Source: Janthinobacterium saanense (GTDB taxonomy: Bacteria; Pseudomonadota; Gammaproteobacteria; Burkholderiales; Burkholderiaceae_D). From it: a stretch of DNA of 49,492 nucleotides. Positions 7,343 through 15,377 of this stretch are shown in pieces. The first letter of the stretch is position 1. Each line of letters opens with the position of its first letter. A program made the position numbers and the translations under genes. The stretch is from contig NZ_JACHCI010000032.1 in assembly GCF_014200675.1 (NCBI RefSeq), positions 1-49,492 of the forward strand. The letters run 5' to 3'. The notes under the pieces were generated by a model. It was not told the DNA's origin, did no database searches, and saw only the letters and a program-made list of their open reading frames with translations.

Positions 7343-8595
7343 TGGCTGAGATTAAGAACTACACCCTGAACTTTGGGCCACAGCATCCGGCCGCGCACGG
7401 TGTGCTGCGCCTGGTGCTCGAGCTCGATGGCGAAGTGATACAGCGTGCCGACCCCCATATCGGCCTGCTGCACCGCGCTACCGAGAAACTGGCCGAACAG
7501 AAGACCTACTTGCAATCCGTGCCGTACATGGACCGTCTCGACTATGTGTCGATGATGTGCAATGAACATGCTTACGTGATGGCGATCGAAAAGCTGCTGA
7601 ATGTAGAAGTGCCTTTGCGCGCCCAATACATCCGCGTGATGTTCGATGAAATCACCCGCGTCCTGAACCACCTGATGTGGCTGGGCGCGCATGCGCTGGA
7701 CGTCGGCGCCATGGGCCCGTTCCTGTATTGCTTCCGCGATCGCGAAGACCTGTTCGACTGCTACGAAGCGGTCTCGGGCGCACGTATGCACGCAGCCTAC
7801 TACCGTCCGGGCGGCGTGTACCGCGACTTGCCAGATTCGATGCCGCAGCACAAGGCGTCCATCATCCGCAACGCCAAGGCCATCGCCAAGCTCAATGAAA
7901 ACCGCCAGGGTTCCCTGCTGGACTTCATCGAGGACTTCACGCGCCGTTTCCCGACCTATGTCGACGAATACGAAACCTTGCTGACTGACAACCGTATCTG
8001 GAAACAGCGGACCGTCGGCATCGGCGTGGTCTCGCCGGAAGATGCGCTGGCCATGGGCTTTACCGGCGCCATGCTGCGTGGTTCGGGCGTGCAATGGGAC
8101 TTGCGCAAGCAACAGCCGTACGAAGTGTACGACCTGATGGACTTCGACATTCCTATCGGCACCAACGGCGATTGTTACGACCGCTACCTGGTCCGCGTGG
8201 AAGAGCTGCGCCAGTCGAACCGCATCATCAAGCAGTGCGTGGAGTGGCTGCGCAACAATCCAGGTCCTGTCATGACCAGCAACCGCAAGGTAGCGCCTCC
8301 GGGCCGCGTCGACATGAAGACCAATATGGAATCGCTGATTCACCACTTCAAGCTGTTTACCGAAGGTTTCCACGTGCCGCCGGGCGAGGCTTACAGCGCC
8401 GTCGAGCACCCGAAAGGCGAGTTTGGCATTTACCTGGTGTCCGATGGCGCCAACAAGCCGTACCGCATGAAACTGCGCGCACCAGATTACGCCCACTTGC
8501 AGTCGCTGGACGAAATGGCGCGTGGACACATGATTGCCGACGCCGTGACCATCATTGGTACGCAAGATATCGTGTTCGGCAGTATTGACCGCTAA
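7342..8595 (+). CDS. nuoD: NADH-quinone oxidoreductase subunit D
   Basis: This 417-residue, 49-kDa-type subunit forms the quinone-binding pocket with NuoB and descends from the [NiFe]-hydrogenase large subunit. The N-terminus NFGPQHPAAHGVLRL contains the conserved quinone-site histidines, and the family elements HRATEKLAE, YLQSVPYMDRLDYVSMM and GEAYSAVEHPKGEFGIYL are all present. The start overlaps the nuoC stop. Length and composition are typical of separate (unfused) NuoD. Confidence 0.98.
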   Translation: MAEIKNYTLNFGPQHPAAHGVLRLVLELDGEVIQRADPHIGLLHRATEKLAEQKTYLQSVPYMDRLDYVSMMCNEHAYVMAIEKLLNVEVPLRAQYIRVMFDEITRVLNHLMWLGAHALDVGAMGPFLYCFRDREDLFDCYEAVSGARMHAAYYRPGGVYRDLPDSMPQHKASIIRNAKAIAKLNENRQGSLLDFIEDFTRRFPTYVDEYETLLTDNRIWKQRTVGIGVVSPEDALAMGFTGAMLRGSGVQWDLRKQQPYEVYDLMDFDIPIGTNGDCYDRYLVRVEELRQSNRIIKQCVEWLRNNPGPVMTSNRKVAPPGRVDMKTNMESLIHHFKLFTEGFHVPPGEAYSAVEHPKGEFGIYLVSDGANKPYRMKLRAPDYAHLQSLDEMARGHMIADAVTIIGTQDIVFGSIDR

Positions 8596-8614
8596 GTCCG
8601 AGAGGCAAAAAAGT

Positions 8615-9094
8615 ATGTTGTTATCAGAGCAGTGCTATAAAAAAATCGACCGCGAGCTGGCCAAGTACCCAGGCGACCAGCGTCAGTCGGCCGTGATGGC
8701 CGCGCTGGCGCACGCCCAGGATGAACTGGGCTGGCTGTCGCCGGACACCATGAAGGAAATCGCCGACTACATCGGCATGCCGGCTATTGCTGTGCAGGAA
8801 GTGGCCACGTTCTACAATATGTACAACACCAAGCCGGTCGGCAAGCACAAGATCACCGTGTGCACCAACCTGCCTTGCGCCCTGTCCGGTGGCGTGCGCG
8901 CCGCCGAATACCTGAAGCAGAAGCTGGGTATCGATTTCCGCGAAACCACTGCTGACGGCCAGTTCACCCTGGTGGAAGGCGAGTGCATGGGCGCTTGCGG
9001 CGATGCGCCTGTCCTGCTGGTCAGTAATAAAACCATGTGCAGCTGGATGTCGAACGAGAAAATCGACGCCATGCTGGAGGAACTCAAGAAATGA
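8615..9094 (+). CDS. nuoE: NADH-quinone oxidoreductase subunit E
   Basis: NuoE (159 residues) belongs to the NADH-dehydrogenase module and carries the [2Fe-2S] cluster N1a. Ligands are seen in VCTNLPCALSGG (C-x4-C) and GECMGACGDAP (C-x3-C). The ATG at 8615 is chosen over an in-frame upstream start at 8555 because the latter lies inside nuoD and a GAGAGG ribosome site precedes 8615. Its stop overlaps the nuoF start (ATGA). Confidence 0.97.
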   Translation: MLLSEQCYKKIDRELAKYPGDQRQSAVMAALAHAQDELGWLSPDTMKEIADYIGMPAIAVQEVATFYNMYNTKPVGKHKITVCTNLPCALSGGVRAAEYLKQKLGIDFRETTADGQFTLVEGECMGACGDAPVLLVSNKTMCSWMSNEKIDAMLEELKK

Positions 9095-10386
9095 CGTCAC
9101 TCCACAACCGCCATATCGATCCGTTGATCCTGAAGGATCTGGATGGCAAGAACTGGCATTTGCAAGACTATGTGAACCGTGGTGGCTATACGGCCCTGCG
9201 GCGTATCCTGGAAGAGAAAATCACGCCGGAACAGATCATTGCCGACCTCAAGGCTTCGTCCTTGCGCGGCCGTGGCGGCGCGGGTTTCCCTACCGGCCTG
9301 AAGTGGAGCTTCATGCCACGCCAGTTCCCGGGCCAGAAATACCTCGTCTGCAATACAGATGAAGGCGAACCGGGCACTTTCAAGGACCGCGACATCATTC
9401 GTTACAATCCCCATGCGCTGATCGAAGGCATGGCGATTGGCGCTTATGCGATGGGCATCACCGTGGGTTACAACTATATCCACGGCGAAATTTTCCAGGA
9501 CTACCTGCGTTTCGAAGATGCACTGGAAGAGGCGCGCGCCGCCGGCTTCCTGGGCGACAAGATCATGGGTAGCGAGTTCTCGTTCCAGTTGCACGCACAC
9601 CATGGTTATGGCGCGTACATCTGCGGCGAAGAAACCGCGCTGCTCGAATCGCTGGAAGGCAAAAAAGGCCAGCCACGCTTCAAGCCGCCTTTCCCTGCCT
9701 CGTTTGGCCTGTACGGCAAACCGACCACGATCAACAACACGGAAACCTTCGCGGCCGTGCCATTCGTGCTGAACATTGGCCCAGAGAAATACCTGGCCAT
9801 GGGCAAGCCGAACAATGGCGGTTCGAAGATCTTCTCGATCTCGGGCGACGTGGAAATGCCGGGCAACTACGAAGTACCGCTGGGTACGCCATTTGCCAAA
9901 CTGCTGGAACTGGCAGGCGGCATGCGTGGTGGCAAAAAAATCAAAGCCGTTATCCCTGGCGGTTCGTCCGCTCCGGTGATACGCGGTGAAGTCATGATGC
10001 AAACCGACCTGGACTACGATTCGATCGCGAAAGCCGGTTCGATGCTCGGTTCGGGCGCTGTCATCGTGATGGACGAAACTCGCTGCATGGTGAAGGCGCT
10101 GGAACGCCTTTCCTACTTCTATTTTGAAGAATCGTGCGGCCAGTGTACGCCTTGCCGTGAAGGCACAGGCTGGATGTACCGCATGGTACATCGCATCGAG
10201 CAGGGGCAAGGTCGTCCAGACGACCTGGATATGCTCAACTCGATCGCTGACAACATCCAGGGCCGCACTATTTGCGCACTGGGCGATGCAGCGGCTATGC
10301 CAGTACGGGCCTTCATTAAGAATTTCCGTGAAGAATTTGAATATCACATCGAGCACAAGCATTGCTTAGTGCCCGCTTACATCTAA
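9091..10386 (+). CDS. nuoF: NADH-quinone oxidoreductase subunit F
   Basis: NuoF (431 residues) binds NADH and FMN and holds the [4Fe-4S] cluster N3, so it is the electron entry point of complex I. The FMN/NADH loops GRGGAGFPTGLKW and GAYICGEETALLESLEG and the cluster motif ESCGQCTPCREGTGWM are all visible. The start at 9091 overlaps the nuoE stop by four bases; an upstream in-frame start lies within nuoE and is rejected. nuoG follows after 22 bases. Confidence 0.98.
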   Translation: MTSLHNRHIDPLILKDLDGKNWHLQDYVNRGGYTALRRILEEKITPEQIIADLKASSLRGRGGAGFPTGLKWSFMPRQFPGQKYLVCNTDEGEPGTFKDRDIIRYNPHALIEGMAIGAYAMGITVGYNYIHGEIFQDYLRFEDALEEARAAGFLGDKIMGSEFSFQLHAHHGYGAYICGEETALLESLEGKKGQPRFKPPFPASFGLYGKPTTINNTETFAAVPFVLNIGPEKYLAMGKPNNGGSKIFSISGDVEMPGNYEVPLGTPFAKLLELAGGMRGGKKIKAVIPGGSSAPVIRGEVMMQTDLDYDSIAKAGSMLGSGAVIVMDETRCMVKALERLSYFYFEESCGQCTPCREGTGWMYRMVHRIEQGQGRPDDLDMLNSIADNIQGRTICALGDAAAMPVRAFIKNFREEFEYHIEHKHCLVPAYI

Positions 10387-10408
10387 GCTGCGTCAGGTAA
10401 CGATCACC

Positions 10409-12742
10409 ATGGTTGAAATCGAAATAGACGGCAAAAAAGTCGAAGTCCCTGCTGGTAGCATGGTGATGGACGCCGCCAACAAATTGGGAACCTACATTCC
10501 GCACTTCTGCTACCACAAGAAATTGTCGATCGCAGCGAACTGCCGCATGTGCCTGGTCGAAGTGGAAAAGGCCCCCAAGCCTTTGCCCGCTTGCGCGACC
10601 CCGGTCAGTGCCGGCATGATCGTGCGTTCTGCCAGCGATAAAGCTGTGCAGGCGCAAAAGTCGGTCATGGAATTCTTGTTGATTAACCACCCGCTTGATT
10701 GCCCTATCTGCGATCAGGGCGGCGAATGCCAGTTGCAAGACTTGGCAGTCGGCTACGGCAACAGCGGTTCGCGCTATCAGGAAGACAAGCGCGTCGTCAA
10801 ACCGAAGGAAGCTGGCCCGCTGGTCTCGATGCAAGAGATGGCGCGCTGCATCCAGTGCACCCGCTGCGTACGTTTCGGCCAGGAAGTGGCCGGCGTGATG
10901 GAGCTGGGCATGATCGGTCGTGGCGAACACTCCGAAATCGTGTCCTTCGTCGGTCAGACGGTCGATTCCGAAATGTCGGGCAATATGATCGATCTGTGCC
11001 CGGTAGGCGCACTGACATCGAAGCCATTCCGCTACAGCGCCCGTACCTGGGAACTGTCGCGCCGCAAATCGGTCAGCCCGCATGACGGCCTGGGCGCCAA
11101 CCTGATCGTGCAAGTGAAAGCTGGCAAGGTCAAGCGCGTACTGCCGCTGGAAAACGACGACGTCAACGAGTGCTGGATTTCCGACAAGGACCGTTTCTCG
11201 TACGAAGCGCTGGACAGTGCCGAACGCCTGACTTCCCCTATGCTGAAACAAGGCAATGAGTGGAAAGAAGTCGATTGGCAGACCGCGCTGGAATACGTGG
11301 CCCACGGCCTGAAAAACATCAAGCACGAACACGGCGCTGACGCTATCGCCGCGGTCGCTACGGCGCATTCGACGGTGGAAGAACTGGTCTTGCTGCAAAA
11401 AGTTGCGCACGGCCTCGGTTCCGACAACGTCGACTTCCGCCTGCGCCAGCTTGACTTCGCGCTGGACGCGAACGTCAAGCCATGGCTGGGCATGCCGATC
11501 AATGACTTCGGCCAGATCAAGCGCGCCTTTGTGATCGGCTCCTTCCTGCGCAAGGATCACCCATTGCTGGCAACGCGTCTGCGCGCTGCAGTAAAAGCCG
11601 GCGGCAAGCTGTCGATCCTGCACGCATCCGACGATGATCAACTGATCACCATCGCCAACAAGATGATCGTGGCCCCAAGCGATTGGCTGGCTGCCTTGTC
11701 GGAAGTGGTGGTAGCGGTTGCCAAAGCGAAAGAAATCGCTGCGCCAAATGGTTTCGAAGCGATTACCGCCTCGGACGTGGCCGTCAACATTGCCGCCAGC
11801 CTGATGGCTGGCGACCATGGCGCCGTGCTGCTGGGTAACGCGGCAACGCAACACCCGCAAGCGTCGCAACTGCACGCTGCCGCACAATGGATCGCCGAAC
11901 AGACTGGCGCCACCCTGGGCTACCTGACCGAAGCGGCCAACACCGTCGGCGCGCACCTGGTGGTCAAGCCACGCGCCAACGCACAAGCCGTGTTCGCAGC
12001 GCCGAAGAAAGCCTACGTGCTGCTGCACGCCGAGCCGGAACTCGATGCTGCCAATCCACAAGCGGCCCGCGCCGCGCTGGACAAAGCTGAAATGGTGGTG
12101 GCCATGTCGGCCTTCAAGCACGGCATGGAGTACGCCGACGTCTTGCTGCCGATCGCGCCATTCGCTGAAACCTCGGGCACCTTCGTGAACTGCGAAGGCC
12201 GCGCGCAAAGTTTCAACGGCACCGTGAAACCGCTGGCGGAAACCCGTCCAGCCTGGAAAGTGCTGCGCGTACTGGGCAACATCCTGGGCCTGGCCGGTTT
12301 CGACTACGACACGTCCGAAGCGATCCGCGACGAAGCCTTTGGCGCTGGCGTGACCGACCTGTCGGCACAGCTGTCCAATACCGCCAGGAACGCTGCCGAA
12401 GCGGCCACGTATGCACCGGCTTCGCCTGCGCTGCAACGTATCGCTGACGTGCCGATCTATTTCGCCGATGCACTGGTACGCCGTTCCGAGCCATTGCAAC
12501 GCACGGTCGATGGCGCTGCGCCACAAGCCCACCTGTCCGCCGAGCTGGCTGGCAAGCTGGGTATCAAGGCAGGCGACAAGGTCAAAGTGGCGCAAGGCTC
12601 CGGCAGCGCCATCCTGGTGGCGGCTATTCACGCCGGCCTGCCAGCCAATGTGGTCAAAGTGTCGGCGGCGCATGCCTCGACCGCCCAGCTTGGCGGCATG
12701 TTCGGTGACATCACAGTTGAAACAGCAGAGGGGAAAATCTGA
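10409..12742 (+). CDS. nuoG: NADH-quinone oxidoreductase subunit G
   Basis: This 777-residue subunit is the large iron-sulphur protein of the peripheral arm. The N-terminal ferredoxin-like domain has the [2Fe-2S] motif (CYHKKLSIAANCRMC...C), followed by the CPICDQGGECQLQDL segment and the 4Fe-4S motif CIQCTRCVRFGQEVAG. After this comes the inactive molybdopterin-oxidoreductase-like domain, rich in alanine, as in other betaproteobacterial NuoG. The stop overlaps the nuoH start by one base (TGATG). Confidence 0.98.
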   Translation: MVEIEIDGKKVEVPAGSMVMDAANKLGTYIPHFCYHKKLSIAANCRMCLVEVEKAPKPLPACATPVSAGMIVRSASDKAVQAQKSVMEFLLINHPLDCPICDQGGECQLQDLAVGYGNSGSRYQEDKRVVKPKEAGPLVSMQEMARCIQCTRCVRFGQEVAGVMELGMIGRGEHSEIVSFVGQTVDSEMSGNMIDLCPVGALTSKPFRYSARTWELSRRKSVSPHDGLGANLIVQVKAGKVKRVLPLENDDVNECWISDKDRFSYEALDSAERLTSPMLKQGNEWKEVDWQTALEYVAHGLKNIKHEHGADAIAAVATAHSTVEELVLLQKVAHGLGSDNVDFRLRQLDFALDANVKPWLGMPINDFGQIKRAFVIGSFLRKDHPLLATRLRAAVKAGGKLSILHASDDDQLITIANKMIVAPSDWLAALSEVVVAVAKAKEIAAPNGFEAITASDVAVNIAASLMAGDHGAVLLGNAATQHPQASQLHAAAQWIAEQTGATLGYLTEAANTVGAHLVVKPRANAQAVFAAPKKAYVLLHAEPELDAANPQAARAALDKAEMVVAMSAFKHGMEYADVLLPIAPFAETSGTFVNCEGRAQSFNGTVKPLAETRPAWKVLRVLGNILGLAGFDYDTSEAIRDEAFGAGVTDLSAQLSNTARNAAEAATYAPASPALQRIADVPIYFADALVRRSEPLQRTVDGAAPQAHLSAELAGKLGIKAGDKVKVAQGSGSAILVAAIHAGLPANVVKVSAAHASTAQLGGMFGDITVETAEGKI

Positions 12743-13824
12743 TGGCTCTGCCTGAATTTGTAAACGTCATCAACAGTACCGGTCATGATCTGCTGGGCAC
12801 TGCCTGGCCGTTCTTCTGGACGTTGATCAAGATCCTGTGCGTGCTGCTGCCGCTGATGGGTCTGGTTGCCTACGCTACCTTGTGGGAGCGCAAGCTGATC
12901 GGCTGGATCCAGATCCGCGTCGGTCCTAACCGCGTGGGCCCGCTGGGCTTGCTGCAACCGATCGCCGATGCACTGAAACTCTTGTTCAAAGAGATCATCA
13001 TCCCGGCCAAGTCGGCCAAGGGCCTCTTCGTGATCGGCCCGATCATGACCATCATGCCGGCCCTGGCGGCCTGGTCGGTGGTCCCGTTCGGCCCGGAAGC
13101 AGTGTTGGCAAACGTCAACGCCGGCTTGCTGCTGTTGCTGGCAATCACTTCGATGGAAGTCTACGGCATCATCATCGCCGGCTGGGCGTCGAACTCGAAG
13201 TACTCGTTCATGGGCGCCATGCGCGCTTCGGCACAGATGATCTCGTATGAAATCCCGATGGGTTTCGTGATGGTGATCGTGCTGATGGTGTCGGGCAGCC
13301 TGAACTTCATCGATATCGTGGGCGGCCAGCAAATCGGCTTCTTCGCGGACAAGGGCGTCAACTTCCTGTCGTGGAACTGGCTGCCGCTGCTGCCGATGTT
13401 CGTCATCTACCTGGTGTCGGGCCTGGCTGAAGCCAACCGTCACCCATTCGACGTTGTCGAAGGCGAGTCGGAAATCGTCGCCGGTCACATGGTCGAATAC
13501 TCGGGCATGGCTTACGCCATGTTCATGCTGGCCGAATACGCCAACATGATTTTGATCGGCGCCCTGGGCTCGATCATGTTCCTGGGCGGCTGGTCCGCAC
13601 CGTTCAAGTTCCTGGAATTCTGGGGCGGTTTTGGCGGTTTCTTCTGGTTGTTTGCAAAAACATTCTTCATCGTTTCGGTGTTTGTCTGGGTACGCGGTAC
13701 TTTCCCACGCTACCGTTATGACCAGATCATGCGCCTGGGCTGGAAAGTGTTTATCCCCTTGACGCTGGTCTACCTGGTCTTCGTCGCTGCCTGGATGCAG
13801 ACATCCTGGAATATTTGGAAGTAA
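12742..13824 (+). CDS. nuoH: NADH-quinone oxidoreductase subunit H
   Basis: NuoH (360 residues, about eight transmembrane helices) anchors the peripheral arm and forms the membrane side of the quinone channel. Conserved elements include WERKLIGWIQIRVGPNRVGP, the acidic cytoplasmic loop with EGESEIVAGHMVEYSGM, and FVWVRGTFPRYRYDQ. Start and length are normal, and translation is probably coupled to nuoG. Confidence 0.98.
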   Translation: MALPEFVNVINSTGHDLLGTAWPFFWTLIKILCVLLPLMGLVAYATLWERKLIGWIQIRVGPNRVGPLGLLQPIADALKLLFKEIIIPAKSAKGLFVIGPIMTIMPALAAWSVVPFGPEAVLANVNAGLLLLLAITSMEVYGIIIAGWASNSKYSFMGAMRASAQMISYEIPMGFVMVIVLMVSGSLNFIDIVGGQQIGFFADKGVNFLSWNWLPLLPMFVIYLVSGLAEANRHPFDVVEGESEIVAGHMVEYSGMAYAMFMLAEYANMILIGALGSIMFLGGWSAPFKFLEFWGGFGGFFWLFAKTFFIVSVFVWVRGTFPRYRYDQIMRLGWKVFIPLTLVYLVFVAAWMQTSWNIWK

Positions 13825-13838
13825 GAGAGTGCATACGA

Positions 13839-14327
13839 ATGGATAAGGTTAAAGATTTCTTCAGCAGCCTCTTGTTAGGCGAGCTGATCAAGGGCATGGC
13901 GCTGACAGGCAAGTACATGTTTTCGCGCAAGATCACGGTGCAATTCCCGGAAGAGAAGACCCCGATCTCGCCGCGTTTCCGTGGCTTGCACGCACTGCGC
14001 CGCTACCCGAACGGCGAAGAACGTTGCATCGCCTGCAAACTGTGCGAAGCAGTTTGCCCGGCGATGGCCATCACGATCGAATCGGAACAGCGTGAAGACG
14101 GCTCGCGCCGCACCACGCGTTACGATATTGATTTGACCAAGTGCATCTTCTGCGGTTTCTGCGAAGAGTCGTGCCCGGTTGATTCCATCGTCGAGACGCA
14201 AATCCTGGAATACCACGGCGAGAAACGCGGTGATTTGTATTACACGAAAGAGATGTTGCTGGCCGTAGGTGATCGTTATGAAAATGACATCGCCGCTGCG
14301 CGCGCCGCCGACGCACCTTATCGCTGA
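13839..14327 (+). CDS. nuoI: NADH-quinone oxidoreductase subunit I
   Basis: NuoI (162 residues) carries two [4Fe-4S] clusters (N6a and N6b) that lead to cluster N2. Both ferredoxin motifs are intact: CIACKLCEAVCP and CIFCGFCEESCP. The ATG at 13839 is preferred to an in-frame start at 13815 inside nuoH; a GAGAG element lies upstream. It is followed by an unusual 66-base gap containing a perfect hairpin before nuoJ. Confidence 0.97.
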   Translation: MDKVKDFFSSLLLGELIKGMALTGKYMFSRKITVQFPEEKTPISPRFRGLHALRRYPNGEERCIACKLCEAVCPAMAITIESEQREDGSRRTTRYDIDLTKCIFCGFCEESCPVDSIVETQILEYHGEKRGDLYYTKEMLLAVGDRYENDIAAARAADAPYR

Positions 14328-14332
14328 TGGAT

Positions 14333-14358
14333 GCGCCGCAGCCTACGGGCTGCGGCGC
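14333..14358 (+). other. Perfect hairpin inside the nuo operon, between nuoI and nuoJ
   Basis: GCGCCGCAGCC (14333-14343) and GGCTGCGGCGC (14348-14358) form an 11-bp all-Watson-Crick stem closed by a TACG tetraloop. No U-run follows directly (the next bases are GCCCCTCG); a short run of six T comes only about 28 bases later, at the nuoJ start. It is the only sizeable intergenic structure in the operon and divides the peripheral-arm genes from the membrane-arm block nuoJKLMN. A role in mRNA stability or processing is an inference. Confidence 0.7.
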
Positions 14359-14393
14359 GCCCCTCGTTCATCTGTACGTCTATTGGGTTTTTT

Positions 14394-15026
14394 ATGGACT
14401 TTAAAACAATTTTGTTTTACGCCTTCTCGCTGATTCTGATCATAGCGGCGACGCGCGTTATCACGGCCCGTAATCCGGTCCACGCAGTACTGTTTTTGGT
14501 GCTGTCCTTTTTTTCCGCGGCAGGCATCTGGATGCTGCTGCAAGCTGAATTCCTGGCCATCGTGCTGGTATTGGTGTATGTCGGCGCCGTGATGGTGCTG
14601 TTCCTCTTCGTGGTCATGATGCTCGATATCAATATCGACCGCATGCGTGTAGGTTTCTGGGGCTATCTGCCATTGGCTGCCACCGTCGGCGCGATCATCG
14701 TGCTGGAAATGGCCGCTGTGTTGTGGCACGGTTTCCGCGACTTCGCACCGAACGTGGTTGCTGAAGGCGTGAACCTGGGCGGCACCAAGGAACTGGGCAT
14801 GCTGATCTACACGAAATACGTGTTCGCATTTGAAATCGCTGCCGTCGTGCTGCTGGTGGCCATCGTTGCCGCAGTGGCGCTGACCCTGCGCAAACGCAAG
14901 GACACCAAGCATTTCGCACCTGGCGATGCAGTGCGCGTCAAGCGCAATGACCGCCTGAAGATCATCAAGATGGACCCGGTTGTCGAGCGTCCAGCAGCTG
15001 AGCCAGAAGTCAAGGAGGCACCATGA
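14394..15026 (+). CDS. nuoJ: NADH-quinone oxidoreductase subunit J
   Basis: NuoJ (210 residues, five transmembrane helices) is a membrane-arm subunit whose third helix contributes to coupling. The motif LQAEFLAIVLVLVYVGAVMV is typical. The protein starts MDFKTILFYAF at 14394; the open frame upstream to 14331 covers the nuoI-nuoJ hairpin and is not coding. The C-terminus is extended by a charged tail of about 45 residues. Its stop overlaps the nuoK start (ATGA). Confidence 0.97.
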   Translation: MDFKTILFYAFSLILIIAATRVITARNPVHAVLFLVLSFFSAAGIWMLLQAEFLAIVLVLVYVGAVMVLFLFVVMMLDINIDRMRVGFWGYLPLAATVGAIIVLEMAAVLWHGFRDFAPNVVAEGVNLGGTKELGMLIYTKYVFAFEIAAVVLLVAIVAAVALTLRKRKDTKHFAPGDAVRVKRNDRLKIIKMDPVVERPAAEPEVKEAP

Positions 15027-15331
15027 TATTAACGCTGACACATTATTTGGTCCTGGGCGCGATCCTGTTCGCAATCTCGATCGTCGGGATTTTCCTGAAC
15101 CGCAAGAACATCATCGTATTGCTGATGGCAATCGAATTGATGCTGCTGGCGGTGAATATGAATTTCATCGCGTTTTCCCATTACCTGGGTGACGCGGCCG
15201 GTCAGATCTTCGTTTTCTTCATCCTGACGGTTGCCGCCGCTGAGTCGGCTATCGGTCTGGCTATTCTGGTGGTGATGTTCCGTAATCTGGATACCATCAA
15301 CGTCGAAGACCTGGACAGCCTCAAAGGCTGA
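15023..15331 (+). CDS. nuoK: NADH-quinone oxidoreductase subunit K
   Basis: NuoK (102 residues) has three transmembrane helices and is the MrpC-like coupling subunit. The two membrane glutamates expected in the second and third helices are visible (in LLMAIELMLLAVNMNF and AAAESAIGLAILV). The length is standard. It overlaps nuoJ by four bases; nuoL follows after 46 bases. Confidence 0.98.
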   Translation: MILTLTHYLVLGAILFAISIVGIFLNRKNIIVLLMAIELMLLAVNMNFIAFSHYLGDAAGQIFVFFILTVAAAESAIGLAILVVMFRNLDTINVEDLDSLKG

Positions 15332-15377
15332 TGTTTTTCAGACTCGATCTCTCGAATAATAACGATTAAGGTTCATC

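Noticed and set aside
10316..12673. Very long open frame on the minus strand opposite nuoG (also 7327-8565, 9097-10362, 15432-17417, 17543-18994 and 19018-20874)
   Set aside because: These are antisense shadows of GC-rich nuo genes. They are rich in His, Gln and Arg, lack ribosome sites and resemble no protein family.
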